The notes below the pieces were generated by a model. The model was not told where the DNA came from, did no database searches, and worked only from the letters and a program-made list of their open reading frames with translations. The position numbers and the translations under genes are program-made. This document shows, piece after piece, positions 1-12,654 of a stretch of DNA of 64,000 nucleotides. Numbering within the stretch: position 1 is the stretch's first letter; every line of letters begins with the position of its first letter. The stretch is from assembly GCA_963169105.1 (NCBI GenBank), contig OY720637.1, positions 55,822,964 to 55,886,963 of the forward strand, read 5' to 3'. This DNA comes from Ceriagrion tenellum (Eukaryota; Arthropoda; Insecta; Odonata; Coenagrionidae).

Positions 1-3000
1 TGGGAGAGCACTTAGGAATGGTAGCCGCACTTGGCGATTAAGAGTGCACGATGAGGGGGGTTAAAAGGGGAGGGAGAGAGAGGGTGTTGGAGAACATGAG
101 AGTCGACGGGAGCAAAAATCGTGCATTAAATACCAACAGAGGTAATGTTCTCTCATCGCCATTTCGGAATGCACGGCGCGAAAATTCGTCCGCGGCACTT
201 AAGATCCTGGGGAAGAGAGTGGGGACAGGGAGATGGAAAACTACCAACACATCTCTACACAAAACGCTCACTCGATCTCCCAAAAAAATCCTTGCATAAG
301 GAAATTTCGATGAGTGCGGAACAACCGTCACACGATGGAATGCAGCAATAAGCCATCGGACAGCGTGAGACGTTCATCGCCCCTTTCCCCACTCACCCGC
401 TCGCCCTCGCCGTCCCGGTAATTGACGTAAAGAGAAGAAAAAATGAAAGAAAACTCATTAAATGGTCTTGGAAAGGAGAGAATGAATGATCCTTGGTCTT
501 GCTGCGAGCATTTGAGAAAAAATAATAAAATGAACCATTAACCCAAAAACTTACTCCCCGCGGGTTAAGCGTAACGAGGGAACGAAAATTTCTCCCTAAC
601 GTCTCTCTCAAATGGAAATTCCCGCATTCACGTCTAGGCTTGTGGAAAAGTCTCCATCTGCATTCATTCCTTTCACGAACACTTTAGTCCATACTCGATG
701 ATTAGGTGCCCACTCTCATTACTCCTGGCTCTGTTTGCGATAATTTTACAGCGAACGCCCGTTCATCATGTAGCAGTGAATTAGTACTGATAAAAATTAA
801 CCGACGGGTACGTATAAAAAAGTAATGAGAGAATTCTAGATGTAAATATAAAAAATAACATCTTCCACGGTCCTGGAAAATAGTGGTCTACGTATATCGA
901 CATTCACGAGGAATGATTCACAGTTCGCGAAATTTAAGCGATTATTACCGGAGTTAATTATTTCTTAATTACGATCATACCATTCAACAAAAGAATCATA
1001 ATTGATCTCACCATATATTACACAGTAAAAAAAGCCAAACTTGAGAGACCAGGTCTAAAAACAAAGTTAACCCCTATGAACTCCTAAAATTTCTATTACA
1101 CTTTCAGGCACATTTATGGCCATCATCAGGTTAGATACCTATCATTAGACCAATGAATTCCAACGCGTCCGACATCAGGAAGTAGATTCCAAGAAGAGAC
1201 TTACGTATTTTCACGCACATATTAGACTTGCCTAAACCAAGTCAGTTTCAAATGCCTGAAAAAGGCCATCCTATTACGTAAATATTCTTAGAAAATTTCA
1301 GCATGTTAAAATGAAAACCAAAATCAAACTACCCTCTTTCTTAATCACTCTCCTGGAAAAAATTACGGCTCTCATCGGTTGGACGTTCATTAGCATACTA
1401 ATTATCTTAAAACACGACGTCGCTGGATTAACCTCCGGGAGTAAACCCCCCTATCTCGAAATATCAGGGCATTCTTGGAGGGCACACGCAAGTAGGTAAC
1501 ATGCAAGATATTAAACCAGGGTAAAACTGATTTTTAAAAATAAGCTCGCCGTGTGCAGTCCCTGCTGTCAACAGTCGAGAACATTTTCATTCTCCCAAAA
1601 CTTGTTAGTTCAATATCCATTTTACTTGAGTGTATGCTACACTAAGTTCCGATTGTTAAAATACGAGTTTCAAAGATAACAGACAAAGGCTAAAGGCAAA
1701 TTATGCACACGACAACTGCAGTGTATGTACAATTGTAAGTACCAGACGATGCAGTAAACCTGTGAAACGCGTCATACAAATTAAATCATTGTAGAAAATC
1801 ATAAATTATTTTTTCCATTATGGATACTAAGGAAAATTTCCTATCCTCACTCGGGTTTTTGGTGACGATAACAGCGCTGATGAAGACAGGAAAGTCTCCT
1901 ATCGAAACGTTGCATCGGCCAGAATGAGGATCTTCAACTACGGAAAATCCGAGGTTTCACCCTAAAAATTCGCCTGGAATGTGTCAAAGGCTCAAAGCAT
2001 TCGCAGGCTCCCATTGGAGAAAATGGGCAAACATATTACGCTACCATGAAACCGCTTACTATATACATCTACGACAGCCATGTTTTACCTTGTGCGTTCT
2101 TTCCTGCTTCAGCAAAATTTTGAGGCGCAATAAGACGTTCCAGTGGATACATCTCGATTTCTAGCTCAGCAACTGATTCCTGTCAGGCTCCACCCAGGAG
2201 GAACTCGAGCAAGACTGGCGTCTACGCACGTATCGTTGAGTATTGACCAGCTCCTTGAACTCCTAAACCGAGTGACACAGTATCTGAAGAAGCTAACCTC
2301 GGACCACGGGAAACATCTTGCCCACCAAACATTTTTGTAAATTGACCCAAAGGCTACTTCAACGTTGTCTCCAAGTCCCTATATTGCCTTAAATACATAC
2401 TGCTATGACTAAATATCTTATTTGAGCTCTAATTTAATAACTATTCCAAAACCTAAAATACTTCACTATTCCAAATATCTCGAAGTACAGAGAATTATGT
2501 TATTCCAATTCGGCCTTCGAGAAATTAAAGTACACACTCTTGCCAGCTCACCGAAAAGCTTATCCATTTCGCGTCTACAGTGAAAGAGCCCAGGAGTTTA
2601 TCATGCATCAACGTAAGCAGTAGGAGAACAGTTGTCTTGTATTCCCGATACGAGCTCCGTTTTCAGGGGAAAAATTTGAGAGATCTTTGCGAGAGAGACC
2701 GAGGATTGACTAGAACCTTTCCAACTGAACCCCATCCGGGTAGGGAATACAGCGCGGAGGCAAGCGTTTGTGGGTTCTCCTCTCATAAGCAAGGCACTTA
2801 GGAACAACGCGCATGTGCCACCATAGGCCGTACTGCACGTGATAATTCACCGCCCCTTTTGTCGAAAACCAATACACGATCGTACCGCGTGAACGCCGGC
2901 GTGAACACATGCAAGCCTCGACGCATTACTCTTAACGCTTGGTATCGACGCGGTGGCTCGATAAGGAGTGTCCAAGACAATGGGAGTCAGTGTTTCGCTG

Positions 3001-3130
3001 GGACAGACATATGGGATCAAGCAATCTCTCCTGATAATACATCGTGGGGCACGCACAACAGTCGCCTTCAAAAAGAAAAAAATTCTTGGTAAATCCCCAA
3101 CGGAGAGACTCCACAAACAATACAAGTAAA
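1..3130. other. No gene recognised
   Basis: I see no open frame with protein-like composition, no splice-bounded exon and no repeat I can match elsewhere in the window. Short frames on both strands have random composition. CpG dinucleotides are frequent here, unlike in the second half of the window. Confidence 0.5.
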
Positions 3131-3136
3131 CTTTAC

Positions 3137-3740
3137 ACCGGACGTACGAGGATGAAGAATAGGCATAAGCAGAAACAAGCCTTCGTCCGAGTCACATTTT
3201 TACCTGAGTAAGAGAACGAGAATACTCAACAAGTTCTGACAAGAGAGTTTTCAAATGCACGAGCTCAGTGCTGATCAAGTATAAAAAATAGCAAAGAACG
3301 CTTCACGCCGGAAATAACAGTGAATAATATACCTCGAATGATGACAATATTTTACATGGTTCCATGTTTTCCAAGGATAAATAGTGATTACATCTACATC
3401 TACACACTAACCTGCGAGCCGCCGCATGGGCGTGTGGCGGGGATGTTAGGACACCAGCCATGTAAAGATCTAAGGTTTTGGGAGGTGACATGGTAACGTG
3501 TATTATGGCAGTGCATTCAGTGGGTCTCAGTTTCTATTGTGGTCGCCTATTGTGCGCGGAAAGAACGAGTTTTTGTACCTAACTGTTCGGCAATGTACCT
3601 CTATTATTTTATCGCTTCTGTCAGACCTAGAGATGTATTAAGGCGTCATGATAATACTCCGTGTGTCGCTCTAAAACACACCAGTTCTGAATTGCTCAAG
3701 CAAGCTAAGCCTAGCGTGTAGCCTTCCAGTCTTTAGGTAA
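3137..3740 (-). repeat. Duplicated repeat containing a LINE 3' tail (copy 1)
   Basis: This block matches 15090-15690 in the same orientation over about 600 bp. Read on the minus strand it contains a decayed LINE 3' end: remnants of the RT C-terminal region, then a GC-rich tail module (around 3410-3445) and a TAGATG-type microsatellite tail near 3390-3400. The similarity continues about 250 bp beyond that tail (3137-3385), so the shared unit is larger than the LINE tail alone. The repeat identity is seen directly; the LINE assignment rests on the better-preserved copies at 15.5-16.0 kb and 49.8-50.2 kb. Confidence 0.7.
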
Positions 3741-3799
3741 ATTAGATTGATATTCCAACATTTAAACAGACTTACAAGGAAATGTACAGCAAAAAAAAT

Positions 3800-5685
3800 A
3801 GTGAGCAAATAGTTAACATGAAATAAGTTTCTTCTTCTAAGAAAAACGCAAATCTATTGAAATTCCATCATTAAGAAGACTCAAACGGAGAAATACGTCG
3901 AAAGTATAGTCATCTTATCAGGCTCGTTCGTTTCCTAATTCCGTGCTTGAATTATATCTGACACCTTTCAACACTGTAAAACCACCTAACCCATCATGGT
4001 TAAAAATTGATATGTATAGTTCGACAAATTTTTGCTATATTCTGGAGCTTCAACAACGGGGTATACGACACAGCGCAAAAATAATAGACATAATGACATT
4101 TAAAAAAAAAACAATGTACGACACACAAAATAAAATCAAGTACGGTAGATTTTTTAACATAGATTTGACATTTTAGACTCCTATGTTACTTTTTTCGATT
4201 TGAACTTCTTTCGAGCCGGTTATCCAAAGGAAAAGTCCAAAATAACGACACCTGAAGACAAATTTCGTAGCTTGTACGCCTCCACACTACCCTGCCAAGC
4301 CAAAAGACAGTGACATAATTACAAATTCTTGAGAGTAGAGCTGGTTTTGTTATTCTCAACCTTGAGATTTCAAAGAACTAAACAAAAAAACTGCATCTGT
4401 AGCGGTTTGCCAAATATCACGGTTAGCTTTCACCGTGTCGACAGCATAAATTTCAGTTATCTAGGCCAGATAACATAACTACAAGTCTTTCTCCCAGAGA
4501 ATCTCATTACTATTGTTCCTTAATGATTTATCTTCATTCATCACAGACAATCTAAGCATCAAATAAATTGAAATCTCTTTGAAGATGGACTAGATGAAGA
4601 ATCGAAGACTGGAAGGTGAAAACTTGAGCATGTAATAACCCAGACTCAACATGATACAGTTACTATCTTATAGCTTAGCAGGGCAATATACACGAAATCC
4701 CTGACGGAATACAAAGCAAGAATCGACATTGTTTGCGAATCACATTCAAATTCCCATCCCACCAGGCTCAACGAAACATAAAGAGAAAAGAAAAAACGGC
4801 TACAGCTACGGCATTAGCAAAGATCACATTGCGGTGTGCGTATATCCTCACAGCTTTCCTTGCTTGAGTGCTTGCTCAGGACCCGAGCCATGGCGTTTCC
4901 GAACTAATATTTCCGATCGAATATCTCGATTTTTTAATCACAGGGAGAAGAGGACTGATCTTCATTCCACTCCCTTTTTAATGCGAACTATGTTTTTTTT
5001 CCGAGCCAAAAATAAAATAAAGCAAAGCGCATACCGCTGAATACCTACAGGCTAACCGCATAAAACAACTACCCACACTCCCATCCGATCCTCCTTCCTC
5101 CCTCTCTACTTCCCCGTCCTCGCATCCCTGAATAATAGGCGCGAGTCCTTTGAATGCGCTGCGTCGATAAACTTAAAACCTGCATCACGGGAGACACAAA
5201 GAAACCGCGGGGAGCTCCCAGGGCGGGCGAGGGAGACAGAAAGGGACACACCCACCCGACAAAAACACATAAAAACACACACGTATGCATTAGGAGGCAA
5301 AAAAAATACGACACGGACTTCGAAAAAAAAGACGAGGAAAAGACACTTAAAAAAAACCACCCCGCGGACACACTTCCAAGAAGCGGCAGTCGGAGAGACT
5401 TGGGTGAGAAGTGTTGAGGAAGAAGGGAGAAAGGTGTTCTCTTGCGGACTTTAGGGAGGCTGGGCTCTCGCTGGGGGGAGGCTAGAGAGAAAGATCGGGA
5501 TGACTGGGAGAGTTGAGTGGGAGGTGGAGAGAGGTTGCGGGGAGATGAAGTGTGTGAGTGTAAAACCGGAGAGGGACGAGAGGTGAGGTGGACAGTCGGA
5601 AGGGGAGGGAAGCACTGCATGCGTCCATTCGAGATGACAAAAGGGACGAGGGGATGCGGGGTGGGTGCGGCAGCTTAAGAGTGTC
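3800..5685. other. No gene recognised; purine-rich strand 5.40-5.69 kb
   Basis: No supported gene. From about 5400 to 5690 the plus strand is strongly purine-rich (GGGAGA, GAGGTG runs), which creates long minus-strand open frames rich in Ser and Pro. These look like low-complexity artefacts rather than a protein. Confidence 0.45.
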
Positions 5686-5725
5686 AGCTTCACATCTACA
5701 TCCACGCACTGGACAGAGAGGCACC

Positions 5726-6990
5726 GCATGGGCGAGTGGCAGCGGGTGTCAGGACACCATCCACAATAGGAAATATGGGGAAAATACAATGGAGGAAGAA
5801 ACCGTTGATTAGCTAGGAGAATTTCGGCAGAATTATTGTCTCCATCTGCTCTGGTTGTAGACACGAATGGTGGTGAAGGATTGGATTTTTGGGGAGGCAA
5901 CCGACAGCTGAGGTCATTTGCGCCATAGGGGATGGGTAAGGGTGGAAGGGTGGATAGAAACCCGGCGTCGGAATTAGCCTGCTCTTAACGAAAGGCGCCA
6001 AGGGGACTACGGTTTAACGTCTCATTCGACAGTCGGAGTATCGTGCTTGAAGTTCCCTCCACAAGACACTCAAGTAGGGACCGGGTTTCCTCTGAAAAAT
6101 ATCCTCCTCTGCAGGGATTTGAACCCTGGCCGCCTGTAAGTTTAGCCAGTACTCTAACCACCATACCAACCCGATCCCCCGTGGTGAAGGAATTCACAAA
6201 CTCACATCTACATCCTACCCTGTGATCCGCCACAGAGGCGTGCAGCAGGGGGTGTGGATTACAGCCACGGAAGAAGAGAGAATCAGGAAAAGAAGGGAGG
6301 AGAGAAAAGAAGTGAAATGTATGTTAGCAATACGTCTAACGTAAGATAGAGGTGGGTGGCAGCGGGTTTCCGGACATCATCCACGTAAGTATAAATGGGA
6401 ATAATACAATGGAGGAAAAACCGATGATTAGTTGGGTGCATTTTAACAGAATCATTGCCTCCATCTGCTCTGGTTGTAGTCCTGAATGGTGGAGAAGAGC
6501 TTCTACCTACTCCCATTTATACCTATCTACGTCCTACTCTGCGAGCCGCCACAGAGGCGTGCAGCAGGGGGTGTGGGCATCAGACATGGAAGAGAGAGAA
6601 TTAGAAAAAGAAGGGAGGAGAGAAAAGAAGTGAACTGCATGTTAACAATACGTCTAATGTTAGACAGAGGCGAGTGGCAGCGGGTTTCAGGACACCATCC
6701 ACAAAAGGAAATAGGGGGAAAATACAATGGAGGAAGAAACCGAAGGTTACTGAGGTGAATTTTGGCATAATTATTATCTGTGAATTAGCTAATTATTAGT
6801 CGTGAATGGTGGAGAAGAAATTATCAAACCCACCTACTCAATTCTACATCCTTCCCTGCGATCCGCCACAAAGGCGTGGTGCAGGGGGTATGGGCATCAA
6901 CCACGAAAGAAGAGGGAATAGGAAAAAGAAGTGAGTAGAGAACAGATGTGAAATGTAAGTTAACAATACGTCTAATGTTGGAATCACGCT
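5726..6990 (-). repeat. Tandem array of about 310-bp units (three copies), first copy split by a SINE
   Basis: Three successive units begin near 5736, 6356 and 6674 with the shared motif GTGGCAGCGGGT and the following box GGACACCATCCAC (slightly varied), then AATACAATGGAGGA, then CCATCTGCTCTGGTTGTAG in the first two, then a tail module like TACATCCTACCCTG with a GC-rich core, and finally AATACGTCTAA. After removing the 300-bp SINE at 5881-6180 and one 11-bp duplication, the spacings are about 309 and 318 bp. The tail module matches the 3' end of the LINE family seen at 3.4, 15.4 and 50.1 kb, so the unit probably began as a truncated LINE copy that was then tandemly duplicated. Confidence 0.75.
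5881..6180 (-). mobile_element. tRNA-derived SINE, full length with target-site duplication
   Basis: Flanked by an 11-bp direct repeat, GTGGTGAAGGA at 5870-5880 and 6181-6191. Read on the minus strand it starts with GGGGATCGGGTTGG, carries an A-box-like GTTAGAGTACTGG and a B box GGTTCAAATCC, then a conserved central part with GAGACGTTAAACC, and ends in GGTTGCCTCCCC with an AATCC-like tail. The plus-strand copy at 16235-16540 matches over its length. tRNA-derived head, body and exact target duplication identify an RNA polymerase III-transcribed SINE mobilised by a LINE. Confidence 0.88.
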
Positions 6991-6999
6991 ATTTTTTTA

Positions 7000-7800
7000 T
7001 AATCACTAATGGTGAGAGGAAAGGAGGATTTTTTACAACAGTCTTTTTGGTTGAGTATCTCTCGTGTCGCTTTTATAAGTTCTAGAGCTCCGAGCCGCAA
7101 TACACCTTGGTTTTCAACCGCATTCTAAAATAAAAAAACAACTAGCCTGATCCATTCCAGTCATCACTTGAAAACACATTCAGTATTCCATTCCTACTTC
7201 AGCAGTACGTGATTCTTGGTGATTAATTCAGTTCAAATAGTCTTGGCGCATTGACTGACAAAAAGCAACTTAACTGCGAGAAGGAATTTTGATACTAGGT
7301 GAGGAAATTAGTTCGCGCGTTGACGTCCTTCAGTAGACACGTAACAAATCTAATTCCAGTGTGTTCCGCAGTTACGACAACAGCATTGCTTGAGATATGA
7401 AAGGAGAGGTGAAGGAAGGTGGTGGTAATTTCAGCGATTATAATGATTTAAACAATAGGCTCGGAGTCGCTGAGGGGTCCAATCCCAAATTCTCCTACCT
7501 CTGCTAATTGACCTACCGACCCAAATCGCGTAAAAAGCTCTCTTTTGTCTATCACCTCTTCAAATAATGAGCCAATGATAGTAGTATCATGTTTTTAACG
7601 TGGTGCTACGGCTACAGTCGAATTGAACTACGCACAACGCTGTTTTGGCAAGTGATTTTAATAAAAACCACAGCCAAATGTGCGTAAAGTTTCGGATTTT
7701 CCCGATTAAAATAATATAGGTTCATGAAGGCTTTCCACCAGCTTATTGGTAGGTTTTTGAACAGTTCTAATCACAATTTCCCAATCATTGGGCCATCTTC
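7000..7800. other. No gene recognised
   Basis: AT-leaning sequence without exon-like frames. A short motif, AGCTTATTGGTAGGTTTTT near 7739, recurs at about 10823 in a slightly different form, so a fragment of an unrecognised repeat may be present. Confidence 0.4.
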
Positions 7801-7802
7801 TT

Positions 7803-8007
7803 AAGGCCACTTTACAAGGTACATTTTATTGTACAAACGAATGCATGAATTCTTTCACGAGGAAAATTGTACCGTGTAAAGCGGCAAATTGTATGATTGT
7901 CAGAATGACTGAACGGGAAATAGAACCTGCTCTAATTCCATTCATTTCCTTGCACAATCTATGATACATTCGTTGGTGCAATAAAATGTACCGTGTAAAA
8001 CGGCCTT
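7803..8007. mobile_element. MITE with roughly 40-bp terminal inverted repeats
   Basis: The left end, AAGGCCACTTTACAAGGTAC, and the reverse complement of the right end, AAGGCCGTTTTACACGGTAC, match and the similarity continues through ATTTTATTG and AACGAATG on both sides. The element is 205 bp and has no coding capacity. An 80-bp fragment of the same family is at 46076-46155 in inverted orientation. No convincing target duplication was identified, so the superfamily is left open. Confidence 0.82.
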
Positions 8008-8009
8008 TG

Positions 8010-11000
8010 CAGTCCTACTTTTAGATGGCTCGACATCAGGTCTATTTTTAACTCCTCATACCCACTGCCTCTCCTTTGGTCGCTCACGATTGTTATCCTC
8101 TTCGCTAGCTATTTTTTCTATCTCACCATTTTCAACATGCTTTCGACTCTCCAAACGTCCACCACATATAAATTAAAATTTGGCAGCTTTCTGACAGTGA
8201 CCTACGTCGAGTAAAATCTCTAAAAGGCGAGCTACATCCTCCGAATTATTCCCCCAGACGTGACTTCGGCACCTAAGCCTTAATTCTCGGTCTGTCGCGT
8301 ATAACCCGCTCTTGGTCAAACTTCGACCAACCATCCAACCAACCGGGGGAATTGAGTGGACGGAAGATGAGCAGATGGGAGAAGCACTGCATGCGTGCAG
8401 AAGAGAAGAGAGACATGGTAGCGAGACCCAAAAAGCTAGCCTGCGTGGACTGCTAGGGATCGTATGCCAAACACGAGAAGCCACTTCACCATCGATACGG
8501 AGGACTTTTTTGAAGGAGGAGGTTCGAAAGGAGAGTGAGGGGGGACGAGGAGGGAGGGGAAGTACGGAAGGAAGGAAAAGTGGGAGGAGGAGGAAGAGGT
8601 AAAGACGGGGCTGGGTCTCACGCCGAGGTGGGTGAGACAGTAAAAGAGGTATGCGGCGGCATGAGCACGGCCGGAGAGCGAGAAGAGGAGAGAACGGAAG
8701 CACGCGTTTTGAGACAAGGTGATGTTGTGGGGGGGATGCACACGCGTGAGCGTACCACGGAGGAAAATAGGAAGAGGGACGGAGGTGGTAATGATGGGGC
8801 AGCAAAAGCGTGATAGATGGGAGGACTCTGGGCTGGGGAGGGGAAGTATAGGAAGAAAGAGAACTGCTGACAGCCGGGCGGAATTTTATGGTTATCTCTC
8901 ACGCTCGGGACGTTAGCCGAACCTAAAACATTACATTGACCACTATTTTGTCGACGACGACCGTGGTTTCGCCTCAAAGCAAATCCGTCTGTCGCCTTCT
9001 TCAGACATGAATCAACCGCGACAATGTCGTGGACCTGACGTCACAGCATCGACAAACTTCGCATTAAAAGTAACTTTATTTTACATTTACGATGCTGAGG
9101 GAAACCCGTCAGTGTAATGTCTCGGACAGCCCGGGGCCATTCTTAATAAGGTGCTTGTGGGTTGAATTCATGATCGTCAGCAATAAAATAGAGTGGAATT
9201 GCAGCGTTTTTTTATTTCACCTTTCGCTCTGAGCAAGAAAGAGAATAGGCTCCACGGTTGGGATGAAAAGAGGTAGGACATGCGCATACGTTATTGTAGA
9301 ATGACATCGCACGAGGACGCAGGGTTCTGCGTTTGACGACAGATTTCTACGGCTGGTCTAGTCTACATGCAAACCGGGCTCAAAATCGGAGGAAAACCTC
9401 GAAGAAGAACAATAATAATAAAATGGTGGGGGATACTTCATGCCATCGTCACTGAGGTGCGTATCGTCGCCGCTTGCGTGAAAGTCGTGACCTGGGGGGG
9501 GCCTCCTCTCTCCTCCATACCTGCCTCCCCCCCACCCTCCCACCTCCTCGGCCACCTCCAGCCCGACCCACACCCACCCTCCATTCGACAACCTCTTCCC
9601 CCCCTCGCCCTTCCAACTCCTCACCCTTTCGACCGCTGGCTCCACCGTCCAGCACACACGTATAAGCCAGAGACCGCCTTACTTCCACCTATAAAGCTCT
9701 CTCTCTCTACCTCTCCTATCTTTCACGTCCACTCGAAAAGCGCACGGCAACCACTCTCACCGACCAGGAAAGAAAATTATTCAGGCACGCCAGAATAACA
9801 AACTCGCTCACGCATATATTGTCAGTTTTGAAGTCTCGGTTATGCTACGCTATGTGGGCCGCCTCAGATAAAACGGAAGGCTTACGAGAATGAATCTCAA
9901 CAAAAGTTCGACAATAATATGCATTTTCTGCACTTAATTTTTTGGACGCCGTTCGGATAAAATATTAAACATAGCAGGCATATAGTGAAGAGCGTCTAGT
10001 AAAGAATTGAGTAGAAACGAAGAGGAGGATAGAGTGGAAAGCTGAAGAAAACCTGTCTTCAGATTGATGACTTCTGATGAGGAGAGAAATTCGAATGTAA
10101 TTTACAGACAGACAGACGGTCGCATTCTGGCGTTCGTTGGCATGAGCTAAACTGACTTGGTTCAACCATAAAACCAAGACATGTACCTCAGATACTACGG
10201 AACATTTATAAATTGGGACTCGGATATTATAAACTACATATATTTTCAGGATATAATAGGAGTAACCAGCGTAACTTCTCCGGAGGTGATACGGAGTATG
10301 ATCTCAGGCAACTTTTCAAATGGACCATGGGTCGCTGCTCCTGACATACGCAGTCAAAAAAGGCCAACACTGTACACAGCGCATTTAGCAGTTGTTGCTT
10401 AAAAGCTCCGAATGACGGTGATCTATTACGAAGGAGGAGATCTGAAAGTTGCTTCATTGGTTCATGAGATATTTACAATTCTTTAAAGGATGTCCCAAAT
10501 TGCTTCCTTTCAAAACGCGACTAGAATGTTCGTACAAATTCGGTGCTTTTAAGGCAACTGCAACTGGTTAAAATGTTTGCGTAGCCATAGCTCCGTAGGT
10601 AAGGTATTGCGACACTAATTCCGTCTAAAAAAGTGCTTACGATCACCTCCAGAAGTTACGCAGATTCCTCCAAAATCACACTCTATTTACGCATCGTACA
10701 ACCTGGTGGCACAACTTAAAGGATAGCTGGAGGTCAGAGGACTCGATTCAGGTACGGCGATATTGACAAACCACGACAACGTCGAGGTACCGAGGCAATC
10801 AACTTGACTGGATATCCCATCAGCTGATTGGTAGGTTTTATTAGGACGACACCCAAATTAACTACCCGTTATTGAGGTTAACTTTCCTGATTGAGGATCC
10901 TAATTCCGTTGACGCAAAAATGCAGTCTTTTCGTCACCGTGACGTAAAATTTCCGTCATTTCCGAGAGTCCGACAGCGTGGTGTCCTTCCTCAAAATATT

Positions 11001-11230
11001 GTCCCAGAAAGGTGTACAGCGATGGATGGGCGGGCAGGGAGAGAGAGAGGAACAGAAGGTCTTTCCCGGACCTCGGGAAGGAGTTCCGGTCCTCCTCGTC
11101 CCACCACCCTCGCATGCCATCCTCTCTCGCAGACGTCACTCCCTACACGCATGACCAGCGCCACCGAGTTTCGTGACACGTTAAACACACACAAACACGC
11201 GTGCACACAAATGAAAGACATCCACAGACT
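8010..11230. other. No gene recognised; C-rich pyrimidine tract near 9.49-9.66 kb
   Basis: Mostly unassigned sequence with frequent CpG. The interval 9490-9660 is a strongly C-rich pyrimidine tract on the plus strand, and 8510-8600 is purine-rich on the same strand. Such skew produces spurious open frames on both strands. If the first exon at 11234-11335 is real, this region would lie in its first intron; I found no downstream exon here. Confidence 0.45.
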
Positions 11231-11233
11231 CAC

Positions 11234-11335
11234 CTCCTCGGCGAACTCGAAGTCACCGTCGAATTTCCTCTTCCTCTTGGCTTCGCCCGCGGCCGCCAAA
11301 AGGCCCACGAGGAGGATAATCCAAATGCCCTTCAT
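11234..11335 (-). CDS. Putative signal-peptide first exon of a secreted protein (partial)
   Basis: Read on the minus strand, an ATG opens a 34-residue stretch with a textbook secretory signal: Lys2, a hydrophobic core of Ile, Leu, Val, Gly and Ala at residues 4-16, small residues before a likely cleavage near Ala19, then a basic run (KRKRK, residues 20-24) and an acidic-aromatic segment, FDGDFEFAEE. Immediately after the last Glu the sequence is GAGGAG|GTGAGT, a consensus splice donor in phase 0. The exon sits in a CpG-rich stretch that would hold its promoter. The reading frame continues into the intron as unlikely sequence. I could not find exon 2 in the remaining 11.2 kb, so the gene would extend off the window. 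The mature N terminus vaguely recalls insect secreted proteoglycans of the Cow/testican type, but that is memory-based and unproven. Confidence 0.55.
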
Positions 11336-12490
11336 GGGCGCGTCGTGTCTTGGGCCACTCGCGCCGAGGAAGGAAAAGACGGGCGGATTTTTTTCTCTCT
11401 CGCTCAGGTGTTCTTCAGAGTCAACCCGCGTGGCCCCTGCGGGGTTTGGAGATGGTGTTGGTACGGCTGCTGCGGATTCCCGTGTAGCGGGAGAGGGAGA
11501 GAGGTAAGGAATGCTCTTCTACGAGGACGCTCTCGCCGCCGCGGCCAACCTCCTGCGCCACTCCTCTTCTCGCTCGTTCAAAACCCGCCTCTCAACTCTT
11601 TTTCTTTTTCAACCTCCCTCCCTTCAGCGCCCGAAGAGAGATGAGGAGGCTGTGTTTCAGTCGCTCTTCTCTAGAGGAAGGGTTGCACGGAGGGTGGATT
11701 TCTGTGTGCAAGGGGGTGGGAGGAGTCGAAAAGGGGGGAGGGAGGGATGATGTTACGGGAGGGTGCGGGAAGTGATGAGAGAGAGACTTTCTCTCACCCC
11801 TGGGGCCTCTCCCCGAAAAGAAGAAAGGGTTTTTTTCAAACCCTTCGAGGGAAAGGGTGTATCCCCCCTTTCTCTCTCGCCGGCTCTTGTCGTCCCACGG
11901 GGGAAGGAACAAATAAAATGAGGGTTTCCCGAAAAAAATAATCAGGGCGAACACGACTTCGGATGGAAAGATTAGGAAATAAACAACTTCTCTCCGGGAT
12001 TACCGTGCAGGAGGATTCTCGGTCCTGCTGCCACCTATGGGGAAGGCGCCTTTTAAACTGGTGCTAGCGCTGCTACACGGCGGGTTGAAAAAGAGCTCGA
12101 TAGTGGCAGCTGACGGACGTTAACATGCGCACACGCGGTCTCGAGCGCAACCACTGCGCAAGGTTCTCTCTCGCACCCTCCCCTACTTTACCCACTCTCC
12201 CCTCAAAACACATACACGACTCGCACCCCTATCCTCCTCATTCCCCCGCTTCAACTTCCCCTCCCGTACCTCGGCGGCATGATCGAGATAGTTCGGGAAT
12301 CGACCGCAGGCAGCAGCATGGCCTAGGTTCCCGAGAGAGTGTACTGCGTGTTTTGGTTGGGGGTGATGGGGGGGGAATTCGATTTTTATTTCTCTCACTT
12401 CTACGTACGCCTCTGTTCTTCTCTACCCATTGTCTCGTCCTGAATACTTCCTCCGGCGCCCGCTGGACCTGAGGGAAGGGTAGGAAAGAA
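11336..12490 (-). promoter_or_regulatory. CpG-rich, GC-rich candidate promoter region
   Basis: This stretch upstream of the signal-peptide exon on the minus strand is rich in CpG and in purine/pyrimidine runs, and is bounded on the right by AT-rich repeat DNA. Its position and composition fit the 5' untranslated region and promoter of a minus-strand gene. No TATA box or initiator was singled out, and the long frames on either strand here are composition artefacts. Confidence 0.4.
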
Positions 12491-12654
12491 AAAAAAATTG
12501 CATCAATGCGGAATTAAAGGGAGGTGAAGGCGCGCGGGTATGATTAGCCTATGGTTCCCATCCTGTTTTACTTGAACCCAAAGGTGTTTACCCCATGGGA
12601 AAACCTGAGACACATTCAAAAGTATTTACTTATGAAGTTCGAGAGTAAAATCAC

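Noticed and set aside
3539..3721. 60-residue plus-strand frame
   Set aside because: Antisense shadow of a minus-strand LINE 3' relic that is repeated at 15.5 kb.
5069..5620. 183-residue minus-strand frame
   Set aside because: Ser/Pro-rich low complexity caused by a purine-rich plus strand; no homologous motif, no splice support.
8173..8805. 210-residue minus-strand frame
   Set aside because: Biased composition (Pro, Ser, Leu) from purine-rich DNA, with equally long competing frames in other phases.
9367..9798. 143-residue plus-strand frame
   Set aside because: Follows a C-rich pyrimidine tract and is essentially Pro-rich low complexity.
10872..11507. 211-residue plus-strand frame
   Set aside because: Overlaps the minus-strand signal-peptide exon, has no motif, and is likely a composition artefact of CpG-rich DNA.
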